Shown piece by piece: positions 1 to 11,744 of a stretch of 64,000 nucleotides of DNA. Origin of the DNA: Lojkania enalia (lineage: Eukaryota > Ascomycota > Dothideomycetes > Pleosporales); contig ML986581.1 in assembly GCA_010094045.1 (NCBI GenBank), positions 949,719 through 1,013,718 on the forward strand. Direction: 5' to 3'. The notes beneath the pieces are model-generated. The model had not been told where the DNA came from and did no database searches. It saw nothing but the letters and a program-made list of their open reading frames with translations. How positions within the stretch are numbered: the stretch's first letter is position 1; every line of letters begins with the position of its first letter. Both the position numbers and the translations under genes were made by a program.

Positions 1-1463
1 TGGCGGCAGGTATGGCATTGGAGCTTGGATTAGCTACTAAACCTAGAACACACGAACAGCTGCCGAAGAGAGCAATTCGATCGTTACAGCGGATATCTTC
101 TGCTGAAGAACTGTTGGAGAATTGTCGAACAATTTTGACATTATATATTTTGACTGCCGGGTATGTAACTTTCGTAGCGCTATTGTTGAAAATGGTTCCT
201 GATTAGCTTAGGTTTTCGATGCGGCTGCGGCGACCTAATATGCTATTGTACAACAGCTGGATGGAGGAATGTCTGGCATTGCTTCAAAAGTCACCTCTTA
301 TAGATGACAAAAGGCTTGTCGCATGGCTGAAGCTTCAAAGAATTGCAGACGAGGCCAATACAGCATCCGGCTTTGATGACGCAAGCACGAGTTTTAGTCT
401 TTCCGAACTCCGCTTGCAAGTAATTCTAAGAGTATTTGAGCGACGGATGCTTGATTGGCAAAAGTCCATACCTCAGGAGGTTATGAGCTGTGCGTGAACA
501 ATCTAATATTGATTATAGCAGGCACTGACGGATTCTGTAGTGTCCATGATGATCGAATATCACCAAAACATGCTTTCAATGTGGGAGTTCGCAATGGATG
601 GTGGCCGATACGATGCTCCTGATTATCGTAATCGACACCTCTCACTTCCCGCGCTTGACGACGACTCTATTCAACCTGAGTCGCTCCTTTCGCGATCAGC
701 CCTGCAAATAAATGCTACAATTAAGTGTATTAGTGCCGCACATTCATTGCTAGATTGTTTTCTTCAGCTCTCTATCGAACGATTACAGAAGGCTCCGAAT
801 GTTCTATTTGTCCGCTCTATATACTCTCTCGTAGCTCTCATGAAAGCCGATTATGCTGTCACCACGGACGCCGAAGGTCTCGGCGAAGTACTTGATTCGC
901 AAAGCTTGAGAGTAGATTTTTATCTCGAAACTGTTATACGCAAGGCCGAAGAAGCTATAGGGCCTCAGAAATGCCGAATTCCTTCGCATTGGTTTCACAT
1001 CCTGAATCTGAAATTGAAAACTTGGTATGACGAATATAAGCAATGGCGTAAAGATGGTAGATACCTGAAGCGCAATATCCAGCAGAAAATGGAGGGCCAG
1101 GATGGCACCACCCCTGCTACTCAAGCACCATCCTCAGCATTAGACGATATAAAACCGAGTGGAACTCAGCAAGTATCAATTCTACCATCAGCAATTCCCG
1201 AAGTATCCAACTACAACACAAATAACACTTACCCAACCTGGCCAGCGTCTGCCCTCACTATCCCTTCTACCGACGCAAGTCAGTCCTTTCCGACAGACCA
1301 ACAAGCCTTTACAACAGAAATGGGCGATTTCTCGGGTGCCTTTCAACACGGTGATTTGTATCTTTGGAACGATATTAACGATGGATTCGGCGGCTGGATC
1401 CCGCAAAGTGGCAGTATTTACAGCGATTTGCAATTTGGGGGTTTCAACGGTCAGGGTATGTAG
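1..1463 (+). CDS. Fungal transcription factor, C-terminal part (5' end outside window)
   Basis: Exons <1-160, 212-479 and 522-1463 join in frame (introns of 51 and 42 bp, gtatgt...ttag and gttatg...gcag). The frame is open to the first base of the window, so the N-terminal part, where a Zn2Cys6 DNA-binding domain would normally sit, is missing. The phrase AAGMALELGLA at the left edge is the hallmark 'xxxALxLGLH' motif of the fungal transcription factor middle homology region, and the following alpha-helical, leucine-rich stretch fits it. The last ~120 residues are Ser/Thr/Gln/Pro-rich and low-complexity, as in activation domains. It likely acts in the nucleus as a pathway regulator. The drug-type MFS gene 1.8 kb downstream on the same strand is a possible target, but this is only inference from proximity. 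DNA specificity cannot be judged. Confidence 0.8.
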
Positions 1464-3273
1464 AAAGAAAAAAGCTAGATGGGTCAAGGGAGCAGTCCCG
1501 TGCATTCGCCTTTCCTTCTTTGGTCGATGAGGTGAACTGTTGGAGGCCTCAAATTCTGTGTCATTAAATGTTAGTAGTAAATGCATTTATGGATACGAAG
1601 CTATAAGGTATCAACATAGCGATATCTCTGGGCTCAAAGTATAAATGTGCCAACACCTGACCTTATATCAACTGCAAGAGATAATTTCAACCCTTATTTG
1701 GGAAATTATAATGTCGAAGTTAGGGAATAGTAGGATTTAGTGATAACTCATACTCCATGAAATCGTCATAGCACTCTATATAAATGTCGACTAGCTTATG
1801 AAGAAACTCCAGCATAATCGTCGGGCGAAGAAATAGAAAGCCTTCTATGGAATAAATAAAATTCCATAGGACGTTATATATGATTTTAGATCTCCATGTG
1901 AAAAAGCTTTAGTTCGCAATCATCTTTCTATAGATTTGGGGGAGTTCCGGGGGAAAACATAGGAATACTGACATTGTGGATGATGAAGTCTTGAAAAGGA
2001 GTGATGTTGAGGGGGAGTGCCGTGGGAGATGGTAGACGGTCTCTATTTAAATGATCACGAAGACTGCCGGCGGTTCGTTTGGTTATAACGCATGGCCATG
2101 CGTTCGTCGGTGGCGAGACGGACGTGGAAAAGAGGGCCCCGTGTCCACGCCTGGCCTTTTTTGGAGCTTGAAGAGAAGTTCCGGCTCCTATTCATGTGCT
2201 TCTTGACCATGGGCTTGACTGATGTGCCCATAGTGGGATTCGTAAGCTCGTATGAGGTTCGTAAAGTACGTGGCTAATCCATAAATAAATTCCACATCAC
2301 AAAAGAGCTAGTGAATGTCTACATCTAAACACGAATAATACTCATATCGGAATAGTGGATCCTCATCAATGGGAACTTCTCCTAACTCTGCAATCTTCCG
2401 TCTCCAATTGTCATATCTCTCGTGCAACACAGTGTGATACTAGGTAGAAAAGTCAGCCAATTCGTATAGGAGTTCCTACACAAGTATTAGATGACAAAAT
2501 ATATGTGCTTCTAGATCGGTTAGTAGAACTTGAAGAATAAGGCCCTAAGTTCCGAATCTCTAACAACGAAGCACGCTATCCTGCGTAACGAATGTCTAAT
2601 CCTTCATTCGAGCTCGACGATTTGCTCTCTTAAAATCAGGTACGTAGTTTGACGAGATGATTCAAGGGGCAAAATGAGATGCTGAGCGTAGTGAAAATCG
2701 ACTTCATAAGGTCATGTTGAACCAATGACTTGAAGGATGCCGCACCCTCTCCTTATGCAAAGATTAAGGCTCTATTGGTCTGCATGCAGGCCTGCCCTGC
2801 GTTCGTCGGGATGGGGGAGCCCGTATTACATGTCTGGAAGAGACGGCATCATCAAAGAGTTACCCAATTAATACTAGCTCTGTCGTAGATAGAGGAAATG
2901 GCCCTGTGCACACGCCTTTCCCCTTTAGGCGGATAAGGCGAGCTCTCACCCCTTCCGACTGGGTCCTCGATTTCAACTTGGAAAATCTGGCGAATACAAT
3001 TCCATGTTTGATAAGAATGCATGTAGTATTTTGAGATATGGGAAGGGACTCGAATTTCATTTGGAGATGGGGTTGTATTTAGTTGACACTGGCACCCACT
3101 TGTTCCTGGCTTTCTTGCTCCCTATCTTGTTCAGCCTTTAACAACTCAGCTCCCTGTGTTGATTACTTTCTCACTCACCCATCCATCATAGGGCTGTGGC
3201 GTGCATTATTTGCTCTCTGTCTATTGCGTACTTATTGGTCCCATCCTGACTAGCGGCGTTCCTTTGTCCTATC
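1464..3273. other. Intergenic region
   Basis: About 1.8 kb between the transcription factor and the MFS exporter. Only short open frames without recognisable motifs or splice structure are present (e.g. 2092-2277 on +, 2860-3060 on -). It presumably holds the terminator of the upstream gene and the promoter of the next; C/T-rich stretches at about 3110-3250 fit a fungal promoter and 5' leader. Confidence 0.5.
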
Positions 3274-5125
3274 ATGGATACAGAGCCTACAATGACGGCC
3301 CCTTCTACTTCGCCAACTGTGGAATTGAAGCCACTGGGTGCTGTAGCCACTACGGTTGCGGATCCAACTAAATCAGGCCGACCCCATAATGCACCCGATT
3401 ACCCTACAGGAATCAAGCTGTACACAATCCTGGGGTGTCTCTATGCAACAACATTTCTAGTGGCCCTAGTACGTGCTACTGATCTCGAAAGCGGAAGGCG
3501 CTAGATGCTAAATAGGGGTTTTATAGGATAGATTGATCGTTTCAACTGCAGTACCTACGATAACCGATCAGTTTCACTCTGTCAACGATATTGGGTGGTA
3601 TGCTAGTGCCTATCTGTTGCCAAGCTGTGCTTTCATGCTAGTGTTCGGGAGATTGTACCGCTTGTATCCGGTTAAGGCTGTCTATCTGTAAGTTTGTGAA
3701 TACGTTTTTGCGCCTTGTTGACTGACCAATGCAGAACATGTGTAACGATCTTCGAGATTGGGTCGGCTATCTGCGGCGCCGCACCAAGTTCGGCTGTACT
3801 GATTGTTGGTCGTGCTGTTGCAGGCTTTGGAACAGCGGGCTTGTTCTCCGGTACGGTTGTCATAATGGTACATACAGTGCCTCTGCAGAAGCGAGCTCTT
3901 CTTCAAAGTCTTTTTGGTGCTGTATTTGGCGTTGCCTCTGTTCTAGGTCCTGTATTAGGTGGCGCGTTTACGGAGAAGGTCTCCTGGCGATGGTGTAAGC
4001 TCTTCCATCTTGTCGGGGTCGTTCAAAGCAGAACTACAAGCTGACAAGCCTGAAGGCTTCTATATCAATCTCCCTATTGGTGCTGTTGTTATCGTTAGCC
4101 TGACTTTCCTGCTCCACATCCCAAGCCCAGGCACCTACTAAACTTTTACACTCTTCCAGCAATTTCTTCAGCTTGACCCTATCAGTACTGCTGTGTTCTT
4201 GCCTGGCACAGCACTCTTTCTCCTAGCTCTTCAATGGGGTGGCGTCGAATACCCATGGTCATCTGCTCGCGTCATAGTATGTCTCGTCCTCTCGGGAATC
4301 CTCCTCCTCGTTTTCATCGGGGTTCAGATATGGAAATGCGAGGAGGCTACTTTACCTCCGCGTGTCATTAGCCAGCGCTCTGTGGCCGCCGCAGCATACT
4401 ATATATTCTTTTCTGGCGCCTCAATGCAGGTGTTTGTTTACTACATTCCGATATGGTTCCAATCAATCAAAGGTGTCTCGGCTGTCAACTCAGGCCTGAA
4501 TACACTCGCCCTCGTTCTATCTCTTACTGTGGCTAGTGTCGTAGCTGGTATCATCACAAATCGCACTGGATATTTCACGCCTTCCATGATCGTTGGATCC
4601 GTCATCCTCTCTATCGGGGCGGGCCTAATAACAACCTGGACTGTTGACACCAGGGGTGGGAAATCGATCGGGTACCAAGTGCTCTACGGCTTTGGAATAG
4701 GTCTAGGTCTCCAGCAACCTAATATGGCGGTTCAAACCACGCTTTCGAGGCAAGATATCCCGATTGGCACTGCGCTGATGTTCTTCAGTCAAATGCTTGG
4801 AGGTGCATTTATGATTTCCGTTGCGCAGAATGTGTTTGCTGCGTGGCTTCAAGATTATCTGGGGAGTACTCAGGGGATTGATGTCGAAGCAGTGATCAAA
4901 GCCGGTGCTACCGGAATAAGAAAGGTGGTAGAGCCTAGTCTCTTAATGCAAATTTTGGAGTCTTTCAACAAGGCCTTGACTAAAGCGTTTTATGTAGGTC
5001 TGGCAGTAAGTTGTGCAGGAATTGTGGGAGCATTGCTCACTGAGTGGAGGAGTGTTAAGGATGGGGAAGGGCAGGGTCATAATATCAATGTAAAGATGCA
5101 GGAGAAGGAAGAGGGAAAAGCCTGA
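3274..5125 (+). CDS. MFS exporter, 14-TM drug:H+ antiporter (DHA2/DHA14) type, with an in-frame stop
   Basis: Plasma-membrane efflux pump of the group that exports drugs and fungal metabolites. Exons 3274-3468, 3527-3687, 3735-3994 and 4056-5125 are linked by introns with clean GT-AG ends. Joining exons 1 and 2 recreates the family motif ALDRLIVSTAVPTITDQF; later motifs are GWYASAYLL, the GRAVAGFGTAG helix, GPVLGGAF (antiporter motif C) and YINLPIGAV. The frame is interrupted by TAA at 4139-4141, between HIPSP and the conserved QLDP. Either this is a nonsense mutation, or a fourth intron removes it: 4094-4159 is 66 nt, phase 0, and ends in a good polypyrimidine-CAG site, but would excise part of a conserved TM segment. 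Without that intron the length is ~561 codons, normal for the family. Transport function is well supported; substrate unknown. Confidence 0.8.
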
Positions 5126-7767
5126 ATTCGATTCTAGGCCAATTTGCAATTGGCACTCGACAGTGTCGAGTTGGTTTGGCTCTGCTCATGTAGGCCGATA
5201 TAAGCGAGTGGATCTGTTCCATAGGCAATACAGCCACCCTTACAGGAAAGAGTAGGGCGGAGCTGAGATGCGCCACGGCTGCAAGCTTAGTTTCCTGTAG
5301 GACAAGTTTTATGTTTCCCTTTCCCTGGCTCTAACATAACACTATAATCATAAATATTTCCTTTAAATGTCCCCGACTCTTACGCTATCAATCGTCTCGG
5401 ATGGGGTATAGGCATATGGGCTCGAAGGGCGTCACGATCGACCACATGGAGGCTAGGGCGCTGGATAGGAATAATAATGACGTGCTCTCTAATATTGACC
5501 TACTATCATGATGAAGGTCGCCTCGCAATGGGCCATCTACAAATGTTAGCTAGCGATAAGGAGACAAGAAGTGGATGAGAACGCACCTTGGCTCAATGAG
5601 CTGTTCATCGGCACCATTATCAGTTTATGAAGTATAGAATGATAAACAGTGCTATGGGCTATATATACTCACTTCATCCGTGTTGAGAATACGTGAGCAA
5701 AACGAAATATTGACTACCAACTAGGGATTCGCAACTTGTGATGAACCTATGATTACTAAGCAGCTAAGCAAATCTCACGCATAGAACGATTATTTGTCTG
5801 CGGGCTTCACTCTCCCATGATCTAACGGCTGCTATTATTTGGAAGCGAAGTCATTCAGCTAAAGCTAAATATTGTAGGGAGGTCTCACTAAATTGATATC
5901 TGTATAAATTTAAAGGACACTTTTAGTAACGCTAGGATGATCTCAATGCAATGACTCAAACTAGTATCTATATTCTCTCGTTTGACTCCGGCATTTTCTA
6001 AGATCTCATAAATATCCTGCTCCACTTTCACTATCGCTGTGTTTAGGTCCCACTTATCCTGATGATCGGCAAATAGTTCTTTAGATCCCTACAAACCCCA
6101 ATCATATAGTAGATTCTTTCCCATTGTTTATCTGAAACTAAGGAAGTAACACTGATAAGAATCAATATATTGAAACGTCACGGAATTGGTTGTCTCAGCT
6201 TCTGGCGGACACGAACACCTGCGCGCCGACGGCATATATGGCGTGTTTTCCGTCTATATTGTACGAAGCTGCAATGTTTACCACCGACATGGCGAATGTG
6301 TATCTCTTCGCCGCACAAGCGCTCGAGACGTGCATTAACGGACAAGAAATGGTTGGCGAAAGGCAGAATAGACAGGGATTGACTAATGAGATGATCCACT
6401 AGGTGAATCTAATGGTCTCCACGGTGTGACGCAAGAATTACTATTCGTCTTGCATGTTCTGCAATGAAGGGGCGCAGCTTTGCGTTGTCTTGAAGGAATT
6501 GTTGTCTGACTGGAAAAATCTTCTCGCAGATCGCTCGGCTTCTTGCCTCGGCGATCATTTCCTTACAACCTATAAGCAACTCAGTTCTTGGACAAGTCTG
6601 CAGAGGTGATGCAGTCTCGGAGACCTGAGCCGAGTATGATTGAGTACCTTACAACGAACAAAGACTTCACACGGGCACTCAATTGATGAGCCGTCCCTCA
6701 TTGATTTGATGTGCACCTAAAGCTGACCCAAATTCCTTGGTGGACATAGACACAAATATCCTAATGAATAATACACCGCTTTTTGCAAATTCAAACTAGA
6801 TATTTTAGAGTTATGCTGAGATCACGGCCTCCTAATCGCGATATCCCTTGGGATCAAGTGTTGGAAAACCCAACAAATCTTTAACATGTTAAGGGGAGGT
6901 AATACGAGAAATCGGACCACCAAGAGCTATCTTGAAACTAGCGGTCTGGCAAGCACGTCGTCTGCGGGCGCTTCTTATCGCTCCCGCGCGAAGCGGTTCC
7001 GGCAGCGCGGCCCACGGAGGATGCTCACTGGGTCCCCGGAATCATCCGCCTTTGGGACGACGGGACAGGCGCATCTTCAAACCTCCTGGTCCCTACGGAA
7101 GCAATTGGAAAAGCTGCTGTCCAACGCATTTTGCTATCCGCGTTCGAGGTTCTAACCGCGCTACCCTGTCTGACGAGGTTGGAAAGGGTCGATATCGCAA
7201 AACTTTGCCTCTCTCGTACTATTAGCCGGCACATCCACACTGTCTCTGGTGCGGAGATGGCGAGCTAGCAAGCCGAGATGGAAAAGATGGGAGCCTCGAC
7301 CGCAGCCACGCCTTTGGCCCATTCAAGACGGTTAGCCTAGTAAAGGTAGCCGAACCCCAATCTCGCTGCAAGCCATATCACCCCGGGCTATCCTCGCTCC
7401 TGGCTCACAAAACGTCTGCCTTTCCCCAGCTTCCCCCGGTCCGTTTGTATGTCCGTCGAGAAAAGAAGCGAATTTCCAGAGGCCGGGATCCACGCTCGGA
7501 CATACCTAGGTAGGTATCGGCTAGACGCACGAATCCCAGGTCGGCAGCAGCCACAGTTAATCCTGGCATATCAACGGCGAGACTTTACAAGGGGAAGGAG
7601 TGAGCAAACTACGCCGCATTGCCCCTCACTCTCAAATTTCTCACGACCCCTTATTTTGCTGTGAGACATCGCCCCACCGGTTCTCCCGCCAGACTTACCA
7701 TCCTCCCGGCTAAGCTTTCCGTGGCATCCCCGTTTGTTGCGCCCGCTGGTCCTTCGAGTTAGTGAAC
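5126..7767. other. Intergenic region with possible gene debris
   Basis: 2.6 kb with no convincing complete gene. Two stretches look more protein-like than their surroundings: 6190-6402 (+), an open frame with balanced codons ending in NEMIH-stop but no upstream exon I could join; and 6942-7271 (+), a 109-codon open frame without ATG in a GC-rich island, reading phrases such as HWVPGIIRLWDDG. Neither matches a family I recognise. The 7440-7767 part is pyrimidine-rich and is probably the promoter and leader of the next transporter. Confidence 0.4.
6190..6402 (+). pseudogene. Possible gene remnant, unrecognised
   Basis: A 70-codon frame without a good ATG (TTG at its start). The codon use is richer in G and C than the flanking AT-rich DNA, and it contains the hydrophobic stretch MANVYLFAAQALETC. 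No splice partner was found upstream or downstream. It could be the last exon of a dead gene or simply chance. I do not recognise the family. Confidence 0.2.
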
Positions 7768-9442
7768 ATGTCTGAGAAAAATACCGCCGAAGAGACGACG
7801 AAGAGCAGTTATGAACATGAACTTAGCGAGCAGAATGTCGTGCCGCGGTATATCACCAAGCTTGACTTTCGGCTCATTCCTGTCCTAGGTGTCACTTATA
7901 CAATCCTGTTTTTGGATCGAACAAACAGTGAGCCAACCTAATCTGTCAATTACTAGTCTGGCGTTAACATTTTCCAGTCGCCAATGCCAGGATCGAGGGC
8001 CTCGAGGACGGCCTGAACATGCCTGCAAATGGCTTCAATACTAGTCTCTGGATTTTCTTCATTCCATTCGTGTTAATTGAGATTCCGAGTAACATGATCA
8101 TGGCGTTGCCGCGCGTCAAACCAAATATCTTCCTGGGGATTAACATGATCATTCTAGGGATCATCTCCACGTGTCAAGGCCTTACTCATACCTACGGCGG
8201 TCTGCTAGCCTTGCGTTTCCTGATGGGCATCTTTGAAGCTACGCTTCCTGCTGGTGAGTAGCTTGTTGAACCTTGACGTAATTGATGCTAACATAGCCAG
8301 GCGCCGCATTTCTGATCGGAGAGTACTATACTCGCCGCGAGGCGTCTCTTCGCTTCGCCCTCTTCTTCACCTTTGGTGTTCTCGGGCCCGCCATCAGTGG
8401 AGTGAGCTTCTTTAGACTGCCAGAGAAAACCCCTACTAAGTTTTTCACAGCTGCTTGCGTTCGCTATCCGCAACATGAACGGAATTCAAGGAAAAGAAGG
8501 CTGGAGATGGTAGGTGCCTGCGGTTTTTTTTCCTAGTTAAAGACTGATCATTTGGTAGGATTTTCATCATCGAAGGCATCCTCACAATTTTCATTTCATT
8601 CTTTGTCTTCCTGTTCGTGCCCGATTTTCCAGAAAAGACTAAGATCCTCTCTCCCGCCGAGAAGGAGCATCTACTAGAGAAGCTGCACAGTGACAAAGGC
8701 GACCAAAAGCTTGACATCAGGTCTGTCAACTGGGTTAAAGTCCTTTCAGACTACAAAATCTGGTTTCCGTAAGTTCAAAGCCTTCCTCCAGTACGCGAAA
8801 ATGACTCTTACAGTTGTTAGGACCCTCATGTTCTTCTGCTGCGATATGACAGCCGCATCCATGTCTTCCTTCATCCCCACGATTCTCACCGAGCTTGGTT
8901 GGAAAGCTGCCCGCGCCCAAGTCATGTCGATCCCTATCTGGTTGACAGGAATCGTCTTCCAACTCTTTGGCAGCTGGGTCTCGGGTCGTGTTGGTTGGCG
9001 CTTCCCATTCGTACTTCTGGGGATTACAATCGTACTCGTGGGCTGGATCATTCAGATGGTCTATTCCGAGCGCAAAGGCCTCGCAGCCGGTATTCGCTAT
9101 TTCTCACTCTACTGCATGAGCGGCGGCACTTTCCTTCAGATGGCTATGGCTACTGCATGGATGACGAACAACCTGCGTGGTCGAGCTAGTACAGCTGTAG
9201 GGACCGCCATTATCCTTGGTCTCGGAAACTGCGCGAACTTCGTGGCGACCAATGTTTTCATTAAGGCGGAGGCGCCCTTCTACCCCACTGGCTTTAGAAC
9301 GGGTCTAGGCCTTACCATCGCAGGCGCCATGTTCTGCCTAATTTTTGTAGCCCTGCTATGGTGGCATAACCAAAAGCTTGACAGCAAGAGGAGAGAAGTT
9401 GGGGGTGAGGATGACCAGAAGGAGTATAAGTATCAATATTGA
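7768..9442 (+). CDS. MFS carrier, anion:cation symporter (allantoate permease-like) family
   Basis: Six exons (7768-7927, 7978-8253, 8301-8401, 8451-8509, 8559-8768, 8821-9442) with five introns of 47-52 bp give a 475-residue carrier, the usual length of the Dal5/Tna1-like family. Splicing exon 1 to 2 yields LDRTNIANARIEGLEDGL, the signature of this family. Further family landmarks are IPSNMIM, LRFLMGIFEA, GEYYTRREASLR (loop 4-5), GKEGWRW and DFPEKTKILSPAEKE in the central cytoplasmic loop. The C-terminal half contains GRAST and PFYPTGF. The protein should be a plasma-membrane H+ symporter for a small organic anion or vitamin (family substrates include allantoate, nicotinate and biotin-related compounds); the actual substrate is not predictable. 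It lies 0.9 kb upstream of a class II aldolase on the same strand, suggesting uptake and breakdown of one substrate (inference). Confidence 0.9.
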
Positions 9443-9503
9443 GATGATGGCATGCAAGAAGCAGACGAAGGTGGTAATGGTCCCTTCATGACAGATATGA
9501 TTC

Positions 9504-9535
<32 letters not shown>

Positions 9536-10345
9536 AATAATAATATTATTATTATTATTATTTTTGGGGACACAGGGGCCTTAACGGACTTAGTAATTCT
9601 TTAGAAATATAAAATGAAGAGGAGGTTCAGCTAGGTATAGCTGAGCTTCAGCAGCACGTCCCAAGCCCCATTCTGTTGGAATCATGACATTATGCGCTAA
9701 CTAATCCGGGACTGGTGTGAAACCCGGACCGAAATTGCGGGCAACGCCATTTCACTTGAGAGCCTCTCTTCGCCTATAGTTTCGCATCAATCGTTCTAGA
9801 TCTAATCATGGCCCCGTCGATCATAGCCGCAACTGCTGCCGTGAGTTACCGGGGCTTTATATTCAATTAGTCTATCGCAAACCTTGGAGAAGTTCTTTGC
9901 TTTATCTAACTGACATTCTGACTATTCAGCCCCTTTCATACCCTCGGACCGCGTTGCCATCGAGTTGCTAGATATCTACTAAACATGGTTATCGAACACT
10001 CTCGCGGCATTTCATAGCCACAGCTACATGTCGAGGATGGACCGACCTTAGTAAGATGAATGTAGTCTCTCTACTATCCGGTCGGTAACCACGCTATGTG
10101 TTGATCTCATAGCCTTGATTGCCTAATGGCTGGATTGTCAACGCAGCTATCAATTCTTCACTATTTGACCTTCCGATCCTGCATCTACTTGTATGCGCCG
10201 GAAAAGCTTCTGTGTCGACGGAAATAGATTCCGACATGGCTAACCCCGGCTCATCCTCGCTGCGGGGTGAGCATGAATCCGCCTTTCATCCTGTTCCTGT
10301 CCTCAAGGTCTTGTCGAACTAAATATCAAGTACTAAACACTCATC
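9443..10345. other. Intergenic region
   Basis: 0.9 kb containing the trinucleotide repeat at 9505-9562 and otherwise no supportable gene. A short frame starting with ATG at about 9809, followed by a splice-like gtgagt, goes nowhere convincing. Confidence 0.4.
9505..9562. repeat. Compound trinucleotide microsatellite (GAT)n-(AAT)n-(ATT)n
   Basis: About ten GAT units run directly into AAT and then ATT units, about 60 bp downstream of the MFS stop codon. Such tracts are length-variable between strains. The AAT/ATT junction is self-complementary and could form a hairpin in the 3' UTR. Confidence 0.9.
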
Positions 10346-11472
10346 ATGGACAAAACTTATAGAACCCTTCCTCAAACGATCTTCCGCAGCTGTAATTGGC
10401 AGCCGCATGCCCGACAATGCTTCCGCCAACCTCTCCGTACCCTTGCAACCTCCTCTGAATCTCGACGCGCATCGGTCGCTCAAAGCATTCGTGTTGATCA
10501 CGCGGAAGATATTGGAAACCAGACGGTAGCTGCCATGGGACGTACAATATCTGGCAAGGCGCTCAAGATTAGGAAGTACCCGGCGTTCGAGAGGTTGGAG
10601 GATGAGAGGTTATACCGGAAACAACATCTTGCAGCAGCATACCGGATATTTTCTGCAAGAGGATTCGATGAGGGGGTTGCAGGACATATCAGTGTGAGGG
10701 ATCCTATTCTGACAGATCACTTCTGTACGTCCGGGCTTTTCCTATGTGGATAACCGTCGGTAGCGGAAGAGCATGGCATGGCTCTCTAACAGACGATGTG
10801 AGCTTACATTTCACAGGGCTAAACCCCCTGTCCGCTCACTTCAGCTTGATACGCGTCTCAGATCTCATCCTGGTGAACGAAGCGGGCGAAGTTGTTGAAG
10901 GAAACGAGCCCATCAACGCCGCCGCCTTTGCAATACACTCTGCAATCCATAGAGCAAGGCCAGACATTCACGCTGCCTGCCACGCACATTCAATTTATGG
11001 AAAAGCTTTCTCGGTATTTGGAAGGGAGCTGGATATGATCACGCAAGATAGTCTGCGTTTTTACAAAAGTCACGGTGTTTACAAGCAGTTCGGCGGTGTG
11101 GTCCTGGCTAGCGAGGAAGGGGAGCGGATCGCGGAGGCTTTGGGTACACTTCTTTCTTCCATCTTATCCCTTTCGCTAACGTAGCATGAAGGTAACGGCA
11201 AAGCAGCAATCCTCCAGAACCACGGCATCCTAACCTGTGGGCGGTCGGTCGACGAAGCAGCCTTCTGGTTTCTGAGCTTGGAAAAGACGTGTCACGCGCA
11301 GTTGCTGGTGGATGCAGCCGCGAAAGGAAGTGGATATAAAAAGAAGATCATCTCTGATGAGGAGGCAGAGGAGACATATAATCAGGTGGGTACACCAGAG
11401 AAGGGTTGGCTAGCATTTCAGGGATATTATGATGAAATTCTTAGGAAGACGGGAGGCGATTTCTTGAACTGA
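10346..11472 (+). CDS. Class II aldolase/adducin family protein
   Basis: Exons 10346-10724, 10817-11143 and 11192-11472 (introns of 92 and 48 bp) encode 328 residues. The core fold starts after residue ~85. It shows GHISVRDP, then (across the first junction) DHFWLNPLSAHF, HAACHAHSIYGKAF and QNHGILTCG, which supply the His residues that in bacterial relatives (fuculose/ribulose-phosphate aldolases) bind Zn2+. The family cleaves or isomerises sugar-phosphate-like substrates; fungal members are mostly uncharacterised. The first ~40 residues are rich in Arg and hydrophobics with no acidic residues between positions 3 and ~36, resembling a mitochondrial presequence; a later ATG at 10535 would remove it. 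It is probably functionally tied to the upstream anion carrier. The enzyme family is well supported; substrate and location are inferred. Confidence 0.88.
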
Positions 11473-11744
11473 GCAACAGGATATGTGTGGAGAGTGATTG
11501 TGCAGGTCCGTATGACCTCACTATCTTGTGAAACCTGCATATTCTAAAAATTCAAGGATTCGAGCATCAGGCATTCAATAAACGATGACGCTCCACTCGT
11601 AGCTCTCATCCTTATTTGAGAGGCAAAGTTTTCTTTCAATTGCTAATGCAAAATTTATTCATTTTCTCTCTTCAGCCATTCTTTGGTGTACTACCTTCGT
11701 TCCATATGATCTGTGATTACTTTCATTCAGATCTACTTGCCAAG

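Noticed and set aside
6886..7240. Overlapping short frames on both strands as genes
   Set aside because: They overlap each other in a GC-rich stretch where stops are rare; no motifs, no splice partners.
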